From Microbulbifer sp. VAAF005 (GTDB lineage Bacteria > Pseudomonadota > Gammaproteobacteria > Pseudomonadales > Cellvibrionaceae), in NCBI RefSeq assembly GCF_030012985.1, contig NZ_CP120233.1, positions 682,001 through 746,000 of the forward strand: a DNA stretch of 64,000 bases, read 5' to 3'. Made by a program: the position numbers and the translations under genes. Of the stretch, positions 53,112-62,680 are shown piece by piece. A model generated the notes under the pieces. The model saw only the letters and a list, made by a program, of their open reading frames with translations, was not told the origin of the DNA and ran no database searches. Positions within the stretch are counted from its first letter, which is position 1. Every line of letters starts with the position of its first letter.

Positions 53112-53945
53112 CTAAACAGCTCCATAACTCACATTGGCAACCACTGCCACCCATAAAATCAATATCGACAACTCACTTATCTCGACCAAACCGCCCAAAC
53201 AATCGCCGGTATAACCACCAATAGCCTTATCCCACAGGCGACGCCAGAATAAAACTAGGCCAATCAAACTACAGACGATGCCTATGGCAATGGGTATTGG
53301 CGCCGCTAAACATCCAATAGCAACTACGATTGCAACTACCGGCAATAGGTCCCATCGGCGTTCGGGGCCAGAGGGCGGTACACGGCCTTCAACACGTGCG
53401 TATTGTGAAACTCCCATTAAAGCCAGGGCCGCAGCCCTGGCTAGCATAGGTGAGAGCACCAACGGCAGATAGACCCAAGCATCTTTTGTTACCGGGTTTA
53501 TTAGCTCTAGCAGGGTTGCTATTGCAGCGAACTTTATCAGTAGGAAAACAACAACAGCCGCTACCGCAATAGAGCCGCAGTGGGGATCGTGCATTACTCT
53601 CAGAATATGCTGACGTTGTTCTTCAGGATCCGTACACTTATGTCCAGCAAAGTAGGCATCAGTACAGTCAGCAAGGCCGTCGAGGTGTAGTGCACCTGTC
53701 AGGACCACCCAGAAACCCAATAGTATTGCAGCTTGCAACTGGGCACCTAAAGGAGCCAGAAGGTAGGCGGCCCCGGATAACAGTACACCAATCACCACTC
53801 CAACCAGGGGGTAAAAATATATCGACCGCTTCACCGTTTCCTTGTCCACCTCCCGAAGCAAACCCGCCACCGGCAGCCGGGTAAGAAATACCAGCGCATA
53901 CAGAAATGCTTGGGATAGGTTGTACAACTTACGGGCAATAAACAT
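53112..53945 (-). CDS. cobS: Cobalamin synthase (adenosylcobinamide-GDP ribazoletransferase)
   Basis: 277 residues, about six helices, with the CobS motif HLDGLADCTDAYFAGH (~87-102) and VYLPLVLSPMLARAAALALM. It joins adenosylcobinamide-GDP and alpha-ribazole to form cobalamin (phosphate) at the inner membrane. It overlaps cobC by 17 bp. Confidence 0.93.
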   Translation of the reverse strand: MFIARKLYNLSQAFLYALVFLTRLPVAGLLREVDKETVKRSIYFYPLVGVVIGVLLSGAAYLLAPLGAQLQAAILLGFWVVLTGALHLDGLADCTDAYFAGHKCTDPEEQRQHILRVMHDPHCGSIAVAAVVVFLLIKFAAIATLLELINPVTKDAWVYLPLVLSPMLARAAALALMGVSQYARVEGRVPPSGPERRWDLLPVVAIVVAIGCLAAPIPIAIGIVCSLIGLVLFWRRLWDKAIGGYTGDCLGGLVEISELSILILWVAVVANVSYGAV

Positions 53946-54552
53946 AAGCTGACTGCTCTGGGTAGGAAACGGTAAAGGTCTTATTGTCCGAGTCGTATCT
54001 CAGCGATGCGGCAAACCCGTAGTTAACTTGCAGTGAAATCATTTTCACTGGGAGCCAGTTATTCGCATACGCGAGCAACAACTTGATAACGCCACCGTGA
54101 GTAACGAGCAGCAGGGACTCTCCCGAGTATTGCTGGGCTAGATTATCAATAGCTTGAAGAACTCTGGATCGAAATACGGGAAAGGGCTCACCTCCCGGCG
54201 GTGCGTGCTTTTCTGGGTCACGCCCCCAGGCTTCACACAGTGCTCGTTGCTCAGTCCAGATCTTATCGACTGACTGCCCCTCCCAGTCCCCGAAACCAAT
54301 TTCCCGGATATCAGGAACTTCAGTTATCGGCAGCTTTTTCTCTCGGGCAAGCTGAGCAGCAAAGCGTTGGCAGCGTTGTAAGGGTGAAGTAACAATCCGG
54401 TCCCAGGAGTCATCGAGCTCGGCAAGCCCTCGCAACATCTGCTTCCTACCCTCACTGGTTAGGGGCACATCGATCTGCCCGCGAAAAATATTTCCACCTT
54501 CGCAGGCACCGTGTCGTAAAAGATCAATCCGCAACTGGCACTCCTGCCTCAC
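53929..54552 (-). CDS. cobC: Alpha-ribazole phosphatase (histidine phosphatase)
   Basis: 207 residues with RHG (LLRHGACEGG, ~12), a second part TSPLQRCQRFA and the late LLVTHGGV. It removes the phosphate from alpha-ribazole-5'-phosphate or the cobalamin phosphate late in nucleotide-loop assembly. It overlaps both cobT and cobS in the operon. Confidence 0.88.
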   Translation of the reverse strand: MRQECQLRIDLLRHGACEGGNIFRGQIDVPLTSEGRKQMLRGLAELDDSWDRIVTSPLQRCQRFAAQLAREKKLPITEVPDIREIGFGDWEGQSVDKIWTEQRALCEAWGRDPEKHAPPGGEPFPVFRSRVLQAIDNLAQQYSGESLLLVTHGGVIKLLLAYANNWLPVKMISLQVNYGFAASLRYDSDNKTFTVSYPEQSAYVYCP

Positions 54553-55570
54553 TGAAAGTGAACATTTTGTTATGCAGGTTCAGCGCTTGCTTGATAATAC
54601 TTATGGCCAACACTGCACCTGTGCCCTCGCCAAGGCGCATATTGAAGCTCAGCAATGGCTTCACCCCCAGGCACTCGAGGGCCAGTTTGTGACCAGACTC
54701 GTCAGAGAGATGGGCGTAGAGCAACCAGGGCTTCACTGATGGATTAATAGCACCGGCAATAGCTGCCGCGGCAGTCGCCATAAAACCATCAACCAATACA
54801 GGGACACCTCGCTGGGCACTGGCGACAAACGCTCCCGTTAAGGCTGCAATCTCAAAGCCACCAAAAGTTTGCAGAATAGCAAGTGGCGAGCCCAGCGCTG
54901 CCCGGTGCTGTTCCAAAGCAAATTCGATCAGTTCCACCTTGCAGGCGAGCACTGCATCGTCGATACCTGTTCCTCGCCCCGTAATGCTGCCAACCTCTAG
55001 CTCAAAAAGGGCGGCAAAAATGGCAGCGGCGGAAGTGGTATTGCCAATACCCATATCTCCGCCAATAAAACAATCTGCATCGGTAGACTGGCGGCGACCG
55101 GCATCAAGAGCAAGAGCCAGCTGCGCTTGGGTCATAGCGGGATTACCTTGGGAGAAGTCCGCAGTAGAGGGAGCTATAACTTCATCAATCAGGTCGGGGT
55201 GTTCAGCGGGGACCACACAACCCAGATTAATTGCGGCAAAGTCAGCATCCTGCTCGCGGCTCAACACATTAATAGCCGCCCCACCCTCGCAAAATAGTTT
55301 CAGCATTACAGAAGTGACGGCCTGAGGAAATCGGGAAGTTCCCTGGGCTGCAACACCGTGATCAGCACCGAATACGCGCACCGACAAATTATTCAGTAGG
55401 GGTTGCTCCCTCCCCTGGAATCCGGCGAAATCCACGGCAATGCTCTCGAGCCGGCCGAGCGCGCCTTGCGGCTTAATCAATTGCTCCTGGCGGGCAATCG
55501 CGGCATTGCGAGCACTCTGGTCCGGGGTTGGTGCAGGCTTATCGAGCCAACTGAGTTCATCTGTCATCAT
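54524..55570 (-). CDS. cobT: Nicotinate-nucleotide--DMB phosphoribosyltransferase CobT
   Basis: About 348 residues with FGADHGVAAQG, GCVVPAEH-like and GDMGIGNTTSAAA (~165) and the catalytic glutamate near RLGEGTGAVLA at the end. It makes alpha-ribazole-5'-phosphate from nicotinate mononucleotide and dimethylbenzimidazole. The frame extends upstream to 55648, but its first 26 codons are translation of the MITE at 55594-55856. The true start is ATG 55570 or 55567. Confidence 0.9.
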   Translation of the reverse strand: MMTDELSWLDKPAPTPDQSARNAAIARQEQLIKPQGALGRLESIAVDFAGFQGREQPLLNNLSVRVFGADHGVAAQGTSRFPQAVTSVMLKLFCEGGAAINVLSREQDADFAAINLGCVVPAEHPDLIDEVIAPSTADFSQGNPAMTQAQLALALDAGRRQSTDADCFIGGDMGIGNTTSAAAIFAALFELEVGSITGRGTGIDDAVLACKVELIEFALEQHRAALGSPLAILQTFGGFEIAALTGAFVASAQRGVPVLVDGFMATAAAAIAGAINPSVKPWLLYAHLSDESGHKLALECLGVKPLLSFNMRLGEGTGAVLAISIIKQALNLHNKMFTFSEAGVPVAD

Positions 55571-55593
55571 TATCGGTCTCAGGTGATTCTTTA

Positions 55594-55856
55594 GGAGCCT
55601 CTGAATAACTCCGTGATACCTCTGGCTTGCAGAGCGGTTCACAATCAAGGCGCGGCTTCGCAGGAATGTCTAGACCTTTCAAGAAGTCGCAACGCGGAGT
55701 GTGAATCGCTCTGCAAGCCCCGAAGGGCGAGTCTTGAAGGCCGCACCTGCTGCGTTGCAGCTCTTGCAAAGGGCTACGGCCATTCGCGGCGAGCTGCGCC
55801 TAACATCTGCAGCCTTCAAGACTCGTAGAGGCATTACGGAGTTATTCAGAGGCTCC
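55594..55856. mobile_element. MITE-like repeat element with 30-bp terminal inverted repeats
   Basis: The ends GGAGCCTCTGAATAACTCCG and its reverse complement form ~30-bp terminal inverted repeats with two mismatches. They are flanked by TTTA (55590-55593 and 55857-55860), a 4-bp target duplication. Inside are two more inverted repeat pairs: CTTGCAGAGCG-like against CGCTCTGCAAG, and CGAGTCTTGAAGG against CCTTCAAGACTCG. It has no transposase. It splits cobU and cobT of the cob operon, and the TTTA copy overlaps the cobU stop codon. It looks like a non-autonomous element moved in trans by an IS with matching ends. Confidence 0.85.
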
Positions 55857-55857
55857 T

Positions 55858-56412
55858 TTACTTTACAGTGAGCGGCAAACCAGCAATTGCCAAGGTGACG
55901 CTATCAGCTCGCTCGGCTAGTGCCTGATGAAGCCAACCTGCCGCATCCACAAATTCCCGCGATAACTGCCCAAGGGGCACAATACCCGAACCGACTTCAT
56001 TACTGACAAAAATCCAAGGTGGGGTATTACCGTTAGAGAGGGTAAGCCTCTGATCGATACATTGCAGAAGCGCCTCTTGCTCACGCTCCCAAACGCCTTG
56101 ATGAAGACAGTTGTTCAACCACAAAGTGAGGCAGTCCACCAGTACACAGTGGGACTCAGGAGCTGTAACCAGAGCCTCTGCCAGTGCAATAGGCTCTTCC
56201 AGGGTCTGCCATCGATGATCCCGGTCTTCCTGATGTCGAGCAATACGGGTAGACATTTCTTGATCGCCCGCAGTAGCCGTTGCCAGGTAGATAAGCCCAC
56301 CATCGCTACTGCTATTTAGCCACTGCTCCGCGCGCTGTTGCGCAAGCCGGCTTTTTCCGCTGCGGGCGCCCCCTAGTACCAGATGTACACCATTGGTGCT
56401 AGACATCGGCAA
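55858..56412 (-). CDS. cobU: Adenosylcobinamide kinase / guanylyltransferase CobU
   Basis: 184 residues with P-loop LVLGGARSGKSRLAQ (~10-24), the guanylylated His region ARHQEDRDHRW (~60-70), VDCLTLWLNN (~93) and FVSNEVGSGIVP (~130). It phosphorylates adenosylcobinamide and transfers GMP. The stop codon TAA overlaps the TTTA target duplication of the MITE, so the insertion spared the coding sequence. It overlaps btuD by 14 bp. Confidence 0.93.
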   Translation of the reverse strand: MPMSSTNGVHLVLGGARSGKSRLAQQRAEQWLNSSSDGGLIYLATATAGDQEMSTRIARHQEDRDHRWQTLEEPIALAEALVTAPESHCVLVDCLTLWLNNCLHQGVWEREQEALLQCIDQRLTLSNGNTPPWIFVSNEVGSGIVPLGQLSREFVDAAGWLHQALAERADSVTLAIAGLPLTVK

Positions 56413-57181
56413 TCACCAGGGATTGACCGGTTACCGGGTGTGGCATCACCGTGACACTGTAGCCGTAAAGCTGCTGCATATTCTCCGCAGTCAATACATC
56501 CTCCGGATTTCCGTAGGCCATACTGCGCCCCTGCTTTAAGGCGAGGATTCTGTCGCTGTAGCCGCTGGCATGGGCCAGATCATGGACCGTCATTACCACA
56601 GCTACGCCACTTCGCGCGAAGTCTCTTACCGCTCTCATCATTCCATATTGGTGTGCAATATCCAGGCTGGCAGCGGGCTCATCTAATAAGAGGAGCCGCT
56701 CTCCACCATCCTCTGCCCGCCAGATCTGGGCCATCACCCGAGCCAATTGCAAGCGCTGCTGCTCGCCGCCAGATAATGTTGGGTACAGGCGCTCAGACAA
56801 ATGACTAACATCCAGCACAGCCATGGCTTCCAGGCAGATTTCTCGGTCCCGGTCAGTGCCGGTGGAATGCGGAGTTCGACTGAGGGCGACCAGTTCCAGC
56901 CCGGTAAAGGCAAATGTCAGCGGGTTATTTTGCGGCAGGACGGCAACTTGCCTGGCTCGATTGCGGGCCGACAATTTTGAAAAAGAGTTACCTTTAAAGT
57001 GGACCTGCCCGGAATCCATCCTGACTTCACCGCAAAGGGCACGCAGCAGGGTCGACTTCCCCGCGCCATTGGGGCCAATCACACAAACCAGCTCGCCGAC
57101 ATCTACCTCCAGGTTGATATCTTGCAACAGCGGCCGATTATCGACACTAACCGCAACTCCCTCCACCTGTAGCAGAGCCAT
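56399..57181 (-). CDS. btuD: ABC transporter ATPase BtuD (cobalamin/hemin type)
   Basis: 260 residues with Walker A GPNGAGKST (~36), AVLPQNNPLTF (~82), signature LSGGEQQRLQLARVMAQ (~137), Walker B LLLLDEPAASLD (~165) and H-loop TVHD (~200). It powers vitamin B12/cobinamide import with BtuC. It overlaps both btuC and cobU. Confidence 0.9.
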   Translation of the reverse strand: MALLQVEGVAVSVDNRPLLQDINLEVDVGELVCVIGPNGAGKSTLLRALCGEVRMDSGQVHFKGNSFSKLSARNRARQVAVLPQNNPLTFAFTGLELVALSRTPHSTGTDRDREICLEAMAVLDVSHLSERLYPTLSGGEQQRLQLARVMAQIWRAEDGGERLLLLDEPAASLDIAHQYGMMRAVRDFARSGVAVVMTVHDLAHASGYSDRILALKQGRSMAYGNPEDVLTAENMQQLYGYSVTVMPHPVTGQSLVIADV

Positions 57182-58203
57182 TAAATTGCCCCCCTGCTTT
57201 TACGCAACAAGGAAACAAAAAAAGGCACCCCAATCAGTGCGGTAATCAGCCCTACCGGGATCTCCACCGGGGCAATAATGGTTCGTGCCAGGGTATCGGA
57301 AACTAGTAATAAACTGGCTCCAGCCAGGGCAGAAAGCGGCAACAGTTGCCGGTGATCAGGTCCTACCCACAAACGCACTATATGGGGCACTACCAGCCCC
57401 ACAAAAGCAATACTGCCGGCTACAGCAACCGAAGTGCCCACTCCAGCCGCAACAAGCACTATCAAACGGGTTTTTACCCGCTCCACATCAATACCGAGGT
57501 GCCGCGCCTGGGATTCTCCCAATAAAAGAACATTTAGTGAGGTGCCGAAGTGGGACATACTGGCAAGCAAAGCGCCCAGCACGGCCAAAACCAGAAAAGC
57601 GCGAGGATAGCTCGCTGCATCCAGCCCTCCCATAAGCCACAGGCTCATACGGCGCAGGGTGTCATTATCAGCAAAGTACTCCATTAGCCCGATCAGGCTT
57701 GCGGAAAAAGCGGTAACGGCAATCCCCATTAGCAACATGGTGGCCACGGAAGTGCCATTAATACTTTTCGCCACTTTGTAGACCAGTGTCACCGCTAAAA
57801 GGCCGCTGAAAAAAGCAGCTATGGATACAACGGGCAAACTCCCAAACGCAGCGGCAACCTCCGCTCCTAGCAGGATGGCCAAACAAGCACCGAGAGAAGC
57901 CCCTGCGGTAACACCAATCAGGGATGGGTCAGCTAGAGGGTTTCGAAATAAGCCTTGTAACATTGCCCCGCAGATGGCGAGCACAGCACCCACTCCAGCC
58001 GCCAACATGGCTCTCGGTAATCGTATTACCTGAACAATATCCCCAGCGAGTCCACCATCGCCCTGGCCACTGATCGCGGCAAATAGTTGTGAGGGTGAGA
58101 GATACACTGCCCCTATGGCAACGGCAGCAGAAAAACTAAGGGCAAGTGCTGCAGGCAGTAACCACCAGGCAATATTTAATGCTTTTATACGGGCAACAGT
58201 CAC
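57181..58203 (-). CDS. btuC: ABC transporter permease BtuC (FecCD type)
   Basis: 340 residues, about ten helices, with the FecCD signature ([40 protein letters not shown] at ~90-110) and the GxxxxPHIVRLW-like [17 protein letters not shown] (~270). It forms the import channel for cobalamin with BtuD and BtuF. It overlaps cobQ by 4 bp at its start. Confidence 0.9.
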   Translation of the reverse strand: MTVARIKALNIAWWLLPAALALSFSAAVAIGAVYLSPSQLFAAISGQGDGGLAGDIVQVIRLPRAMLAAGVGAVLAICGAMLQGLFRNPLADPSLIGVTAGASLGACLAILLGAEVAAAFGSLPVVSIAAFFSGLLAVTLVYKVAKSINGTSVATMLLMGIAVTAFSASLIGLMEYFADNDTLRRMSLWLMGGLDAASYPRAFLVLAVLGALLASMSHFGTSLNVLLLGESQARHLGIDVERVKTRLIVLVAAGVGTSVAVAGSIAFVGLVVPHIVRLWVGPDHRQLLPLSALAGASLLLVSDTLARTIIAPVEIPVGLITALIGVPFFVSLLRKSRGAI

Positions 58204-59708
58204 TGGGTATCCTCTTGCAACGCTGCCGTCTCCCTGGTTCCCTCAAATTGCTCGAGCCAGTTTCCCTGGATATTCTCGGCGATAGTCTCAGCCAGCCTGT
58301 CCAATTGTTGCTGCCGCTGTTCACCCATATCCAGCGGCGTAGAGTCTTTCAACCCACCCCAGGCAAAAAGTGCGCTCAGCGCTTCGGGTGAATCGAACAG
58401 CCCATGCACGTAGGTCGCGAATACCTGTCCATCAGCACTTATTGCACCATCAGGCCTGGAATTTCCGCCTTTATCACAGATATATACCGCTGGAGTTTGC
58501 AGAGCTACACCTTCTGTTATACCACAGTGGATTTCATAGCCCTGAACAGGAGTAGCTTCTTTTACTTCATTTTCCAAAGCTAAAAAGCCGGTAATATTTT
58601 TCAGTGCCTTGACTGGCTGCAAGCGAGTTGTGAAATCCAGATAACCCAAGCCCGGTTCGTTACCCGGGGTATCCTCTACCCCATCCGGATCCTGTACCTC
58701 GCTCCCCAGCATTTGCAAACCACCGCAAATACCCACGAGTTTGCCGCCATAGCGCAGATGCCGATCCAACTGTGCAGGCCAATCGTTTTCTTTTAAGTAG
58801 GCCAAGTCTGCCCGTACATTTTTACTGCCAGGAAGAATAATCCAGTCGCACTGAGGGACTGGTTCGCGAACACTGACAAATTGCAGATCGATATCCGGAT
58901 GCAACCTCAGCGCATCAAAATCTGTATGATTGCTTATGCGCGGCAATACCGGCACTACCACTTTCAATCGAGCATCAGCACCGCTCTGTTGGGTACTAAT
59001 GGCATCCTCCGCGTCAAGGTAGAGGTCATGGAGATAAGGTAAGACTCCGAGAACTGGCTTGCCGGTATACTCCTCTAACCAGTCGAGCCCCGGCTGAAGT
59101 AATTGCAGATCGCCACGAAAGCGGTTGATCACAAAACCGACGACACGCTCTCGCTCTGAGGAAGACAGCAATTCGAGGGTGCCTACCAAGTGGGCGAACA
59201 CACCTCCGCGATCGATATCGGCAATCAGTACAACCGGGCAATCAACGGCCTCGGCAAAGCCCATATTGGCAATATCGTTTTCCCGCAGGTTAATTTCTGC
59301 CGGGCTGCCAGCCCCTTCAACTAACACCAGCTCATATTGATCATCGAGCCGTGCGAAGGAGTCCAGCACTGCATTTTGCGCGGTAGCCTTGTAGTGATGG
59401 TAATCCAGCGCCTGCATATTCCCCAGCACTTTACCCTGGATAATAACCTGAGCCCCAGTATCTGAAGCGGGCTTAAGCAACACCGGGTTCATATCGCTGT
59501 GGGGGTCGATTCCACAGGCCTGGGCCTGCAACGCTTGTGCCCGCCCTATCTCACCACCATCCACCGTAACGGCACTATTGAGTGCCATATTTTGCGGTTT
59601 AAAAGGTGCGACACTGACTCCGCGCTGGGAAAAGTAACGAGCGAGCCCGGCCACCAAAGTACTCTTGCCGGCATCGGAAGTCGTGCCCTGAACCATCAAC
59701 ACGGACAT
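58200..59708 (-). CDS. cobQ: Cobyric acid synthase CobQ
   Basis: 502 residues. The N-terminal P-loop-like domain starts [20 protein letters not shown], with [11 protein letters not shown] (~37) and [12 protein letters not shown] (~130). The C-terminal class I amidotransferase-like domain has the nucleophile Cys in [10 protein letters not shown] (~330) and a His near YVHGLFD (~435). It amidates the side chains of adenosyl-cobyrinic a,c-diamide to cobyric acid. In a salvage operon it can act on imported cobyrinic or precursor corrinoids. Confidence 0.93.
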   Translation of the reverse strand: MSVLMVQGTTSDAGKSTLVAGLARYFSQRGVSVAPFKPQNMALNSAVTVDGGEIGRAQALQAQACGIDPHSDMNPVLLKPASDTGAQVIIQGKVLGNMQALDYHHYKATAQNAVLDSFARLDDQYELVLVEGAGSPAEINLRENDIANMGFAEAVDCPVVLIADIDRGGVFAHLVGTLELLSSSERERVVGFVINRFRGDLQLLQPGLDWLEEYTGKPVLGVLPYLHDLYLDAEDAISTQQSGADARLKVVVPVLPRISNHTDFDALRLHPDIDLQFVSVREPVPQCDWIILPGSKNVRADLAYLKENDWPAQLDRHLRYGGKLVGICGGLQMLGSEVQDPDGVEDTPGNEPGLGYLDFTTRLQPVKALKNITGFLALENEVKEATPVQGYEIHCGITEGVALQTPAVYICDKGGNSRPDGAISADGQVFATYVHGLFDSPEALSALFAWGGLKDSTPLDMGEQRQQQLDRLAETIAENIQGNWLEQFEGTRETAALQEDTQ

Positions 59709-59720
59709 AGTGAAAACAAC

Positions 59721-60350
59721 CTAGTAATCTACGCCTTTGCGGGCTTTGATGCCCGCTTTAAAAGCGTGCTTAACATCTTTCACTTCAGATACCGTATCCA
59801 CTAGCTCCTGTAGTGCACTACCACCACCTCGACCAGTTACCACCAAACTCTGTTCCTGTGGCCGCTGGGCTAGAGTCTCCAATACTTTGGACTCATCCAG
59901 GTATTTGTAAGCGAGCATATAAGTGAGCTCGTCCAACACCACTAAGTCATAGGTGGTATCGGTGAGCATTTTTTCTGCCTCTGCCCAGGTTCTCTCTGCA
60001 GCAACAATATCGCTGGTGCGATCCTGAGTATTCCAGGTAAAGCCGGTGCCCATTTGATAGAGAGTAACTTCCGGGCAATGGTTTTTAAGGAAAAGCTCTT
60101 CCCCAGATTGCTGTGCGCCTTTAATAAATTGCACCACACCCACTTTCTGCCCGTAACCCAGTGCGCGTATCACCATGCCGAAAGCTGAGCTCGACTTCCC
60201 TTTGCCATTTCCGGTGAGCAGGACAGCAACTCCACGCTGGATATCGGCTGCTGCAATGTTGGCATCAACCTTCTCCTTGTGTTTTTGCATTGCCTGCTTG
60301 TGCTTGGCATTTCGTTTTTGCTCGTCTTCCGACATGGCCACCTCGTTCAA
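59721..60350 (-). CDS. cobO: Cob(I)alamin adenosyltransferase CobO/BtuR
   Basis: 209 residues with the P-loop LLTGNGKGKSSSAFGM (~44-58), VQFIKGAQQSGE (~73), a TWNTQD stretch (~105) and VLDELTYML (~145). It transfers the adenosyl group to Co(I) corrinoids from ATP. It is the second gene of the operon, 21 bp after btuB. The N-terminus has a long Lys/Gln-rich helix as in Pseudomonas CobO. Confidence 0.93.
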   Translation of the reverse strand: MNEVAMSEDEQKRNAKHKQAMQKHKEKVDANIAAADIQRGVAVLLTGNGKGKSSSAFGMVIRALGYGQKVGVVQFIKGAQQSGEELFLKNHCPEVTLYQMGTGFTWNTQDRTSDIVAAERTWAEAEKMLTDTTYDLVVLDELTYMLAYKYLDESKVLETLAQRPQEQSLVVTGRGGGSALQELVDTVSEVKDVKHAFKAGIKARKGVDY

Positions 60351-60371
60351 GAACCTATAAAAGAAAGTGCT

Positions 60372-62228
60372 TTAGAAGCTAAATTCCACACCAGCATAAC
60401 CGGCGAGGCCCGCAGTGTTATAGCCTGTGACTTCCACATAATCTTCGTCGGTAAGGTTTTCACCGCGAACAAATACAGTCGTGGAGTTGTTCAGCTGATA
60501 ACGGACACTGGCATCCAGCACTTGATAATCATCCAGCGAGGTGCCATCGCTATCTACCACATCCGCACTGGAGCGCAGGTTCATAACCAGACTCAAGTCA
60601 CTGGTAGGCTTATATGTGAAGCCTAGGTTGGCCAAGTGCTTGGGGCTACGAGCTCGGGGAGAATCATCGGCTTCTTCAGCGTCGGTGTAGGTGTAGTTGG
60701 CTGATAACAGCAAGGTATCAGTTACCTGTGTTTCAGCAACCAATTCGACTCCACGAGATTTGCTTGTTCCACTACTTTGCAAATAACCAAATGCATCCCC
60801 ATTCCAGCCAATTTCATTTTCAATAACTTGGTCAAACAGCACAAATTCGAGATACAGTGCATCTTCATTGAAGTACTCGACACCAAGATCCAGACCCTGA
60901 CTCTCTTCCGGCTTAAGGGACGGCAACTCTAATGGGGTAAAAGTCAACCAATCAAATGCAGTCGCGTTGTGGTTAACTTCATACAGGCTTGGGGCACGGA
61001 AGCCAGTCCCATAACTACTTTTTATCTTTACGGTACCGTTGGCAACACCTTCGAACAAATAGGCTGAACTGGCGCGGAAGCTATTGTAACTGCCAAAATC
61101 GGAGTTGTTGTCATGACGAAGGCCAAGGGTGATATAAGCCTTGTCAGCATAGCTTCCCTGATATTCGGAATAAACTGCCCACTGATCCCGATCCAGGTCT
61201 CCCGAAGTATCTTCACGATGCTCTACCCCGTAGACTACCCCATGTTCGCGGCTAAACCCGTGGGAGCCCATTAGGTTTAACTTTTCGATATCACCTTCTG
61301 CTTCATAGGAAGTCACACCTTCATCGATATAGGTACGCTGCAATTCAGATCGTGTATAGGCTAATTCCTGTTGGCTGTCCTCACCTTTGTGAGCCAAGCT
61401 AACACGAGCACTTTCCTGACTAAACTCAAAGTTGCAATCGTCATGAAGAACAAACCAACCGCAGCGATCATATTCACCTGAGGCATCGGTATCCCGCGCT
61501 ACGGCCTCAAGTCGCCACTGCTCAGAGATATTCCAGCCTACACGGCCATGCAAGGTTTCATTATCATAACCGTCGTCATCTTTCAGTTCGGTGTCATAAC
61601 TACTAGTATTAAAACCATCGGTTTCTGCCACTGCTGCAGAAACAAAATAATCCAATGTTTCATTGGCTCCGCTAGCGCTGGCATTGTAGCGTTCAGTATC
61701 GAAGCTACCTCCCTCGGCAGACAGCTCAAAGCGCTGCCCTTCACCCTCGCGGCGAGTCGAGATATCCAGCACTCCACCGGCATCGGCCCCGTAGAGCATT
61801 CCCTGCGGGCCACGCAGCAGTTCCACACGCTGTAAATTACTGCTCATAATATGTTCAATATGAGCACCGGCCTGAAGGCCGGTTGGGTCAGAAATGTCGA
61901 TACCGTCTATCTGGACCAAGGTTCTGAAACCGGACTCTCCACGTACCCTTAAGGAGGTTGTCTTGCCCATACCCCCTGTATTGGTAACAGACACGGAAGG
62001 CACACTGCGCAAAACATCGGCAAGGGACACCAATCCCCGCTCTTTTAGCTGCTCTTCATCCAATACAGTTACTGAAGTAGCTACCTGGCGCAGCGGCTCG
62101 CCCTGACGGGAGCTCACAACAACCACGGTTTCCAGGTCTGGAATTGAAGATTCGGTAACAGTGGATTCAGCAAAAGACGGCGCGCTCACGGCTGACAGTA
62201 CAGCCAGGCTCAATATAGATTTTTTCAA
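60372..62228 (-). CDS. btuB: Outer-membrane vitamin B12 receptor BtuB
   Basis: 618 residues with a signal peptide (~20), a TonB-box-like ETVVVVSS (~33), a plug domain (SLADVLRSVPSVSVTNTGGM, ELLRGPQGMLYGADAGGVLD) and a 22-strand barrel ending in F (YAGVEFSF). As first gene behind a cobalamin riboswitch and next to btuCDF, it is a B12/corrinoid receptor rather than a siderophore receptor. Confidence 0.9.
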   Translation of the reverse strand: MKKSILSLAVLSAVSAPSFAESTVTESSIPDLETVVVVSSRQGEPLRQVATSVTVLDEEQLKERGLVSLADVLRSVPSVSVTNTGGMGKTTSLRVRGESGFRTLVQIDGIDISDPTGLQAGAHIEHIMSSNLQRVELLRGPQGMLYGADAGGVLDISTRREGEGQRFELSAEGGSFDTERYNASASGANETLDYFVSAAVAETDGFNTSSYDTELKDDDGYDNETLHGRVGWNISEQWRLEAVARDTDASGEYDRCGWFVLHDDCNFEFSQESARVSLAHKGEDSQQELAYTRSELQRTYIDEGVTSYEAEGDIEKLNLMGSHGFSREHGVVYGVEHREDTSGDLDRDQWAVYSEYQGSYADKAYITLGLRHDNNSDFGSYNSFRASSAYLFEGVANGTVKIKSSYGTGFRAPSLYEVNHNATAFDWLTFTPLELPSLKPEESQGLDLGVEYFNEDALYLEFVLFDQVIENEIGWNGDAFGYLQSSGTSKSRGVELVAETQVTDTLLLSANYTYTDAEEADDSPRARSPKHLANLGFTYKPTSDLSLVMNLRSSADVVDSDGTSLDDYQVLDASVRYQLNNSTTVFVRGENLTDEDYVEVTGYNTAGLAGYAGVEFSF

Positions 62229-62344
62229 GTTTCAACCCCTAAGACAAAAGCACATGGGATCGAGGGAGGAATAGCAATGCGGCACGCCGAAGCGCGAAAG
62301 ATCGTATTGCAAGATGGTAGCCCTCCGCTCCATCGTGTTTAGAA

Positions 62345-62475
62345 AAGAGGCCGGTATCGGGCTTACCACTCAGAATACAGGTGGATCACCGTTGCGGGGG
62401 CAGCGCCGGATTTCCGGACTTCCCGTTTAACCTTCTCAGCCAATTCAGGGCAGAAGGCACCTCTAATCGTGGTCG
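62345..62475 (-). promoter_or_regulatory. Cobalamin riboswitch upstream of btuB
   Basis: On the minus strand, the B12 box AGCCCGATACCGGCC (plus 62349-62363) is preceded by GCAACGGTGATCCAC-like sequence, CCGGCGCTGCCCCCGCAAC and GGGAAGTCCGG with the 5' GGTGCC stem (about 62456-62461). These follow the order of the AdoCbl riboswitch core and start ~120 bp before the btuB ATG. B12 binding is expected to repress the whole operon. Confidence 0.93.
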
Positions 62476-62680
62476 CGAAACTAGTGGAAAGGTACCGGAA
62501 AGTCAACAGAAGCCAAAAAATGTGAGGGAAGCTTGTTCGTGAGCCGGGTATTCCCTCACTACATAAGTACTAGTTATTCATGAGCAAGATTTCAAAAGCG
62601 CTTAGCAAGGTACCTTCACATAAACTGAGATCAACCTTGAGTTGCAGCCATAATAAAGAATTTATCAATAAATCATTCCG

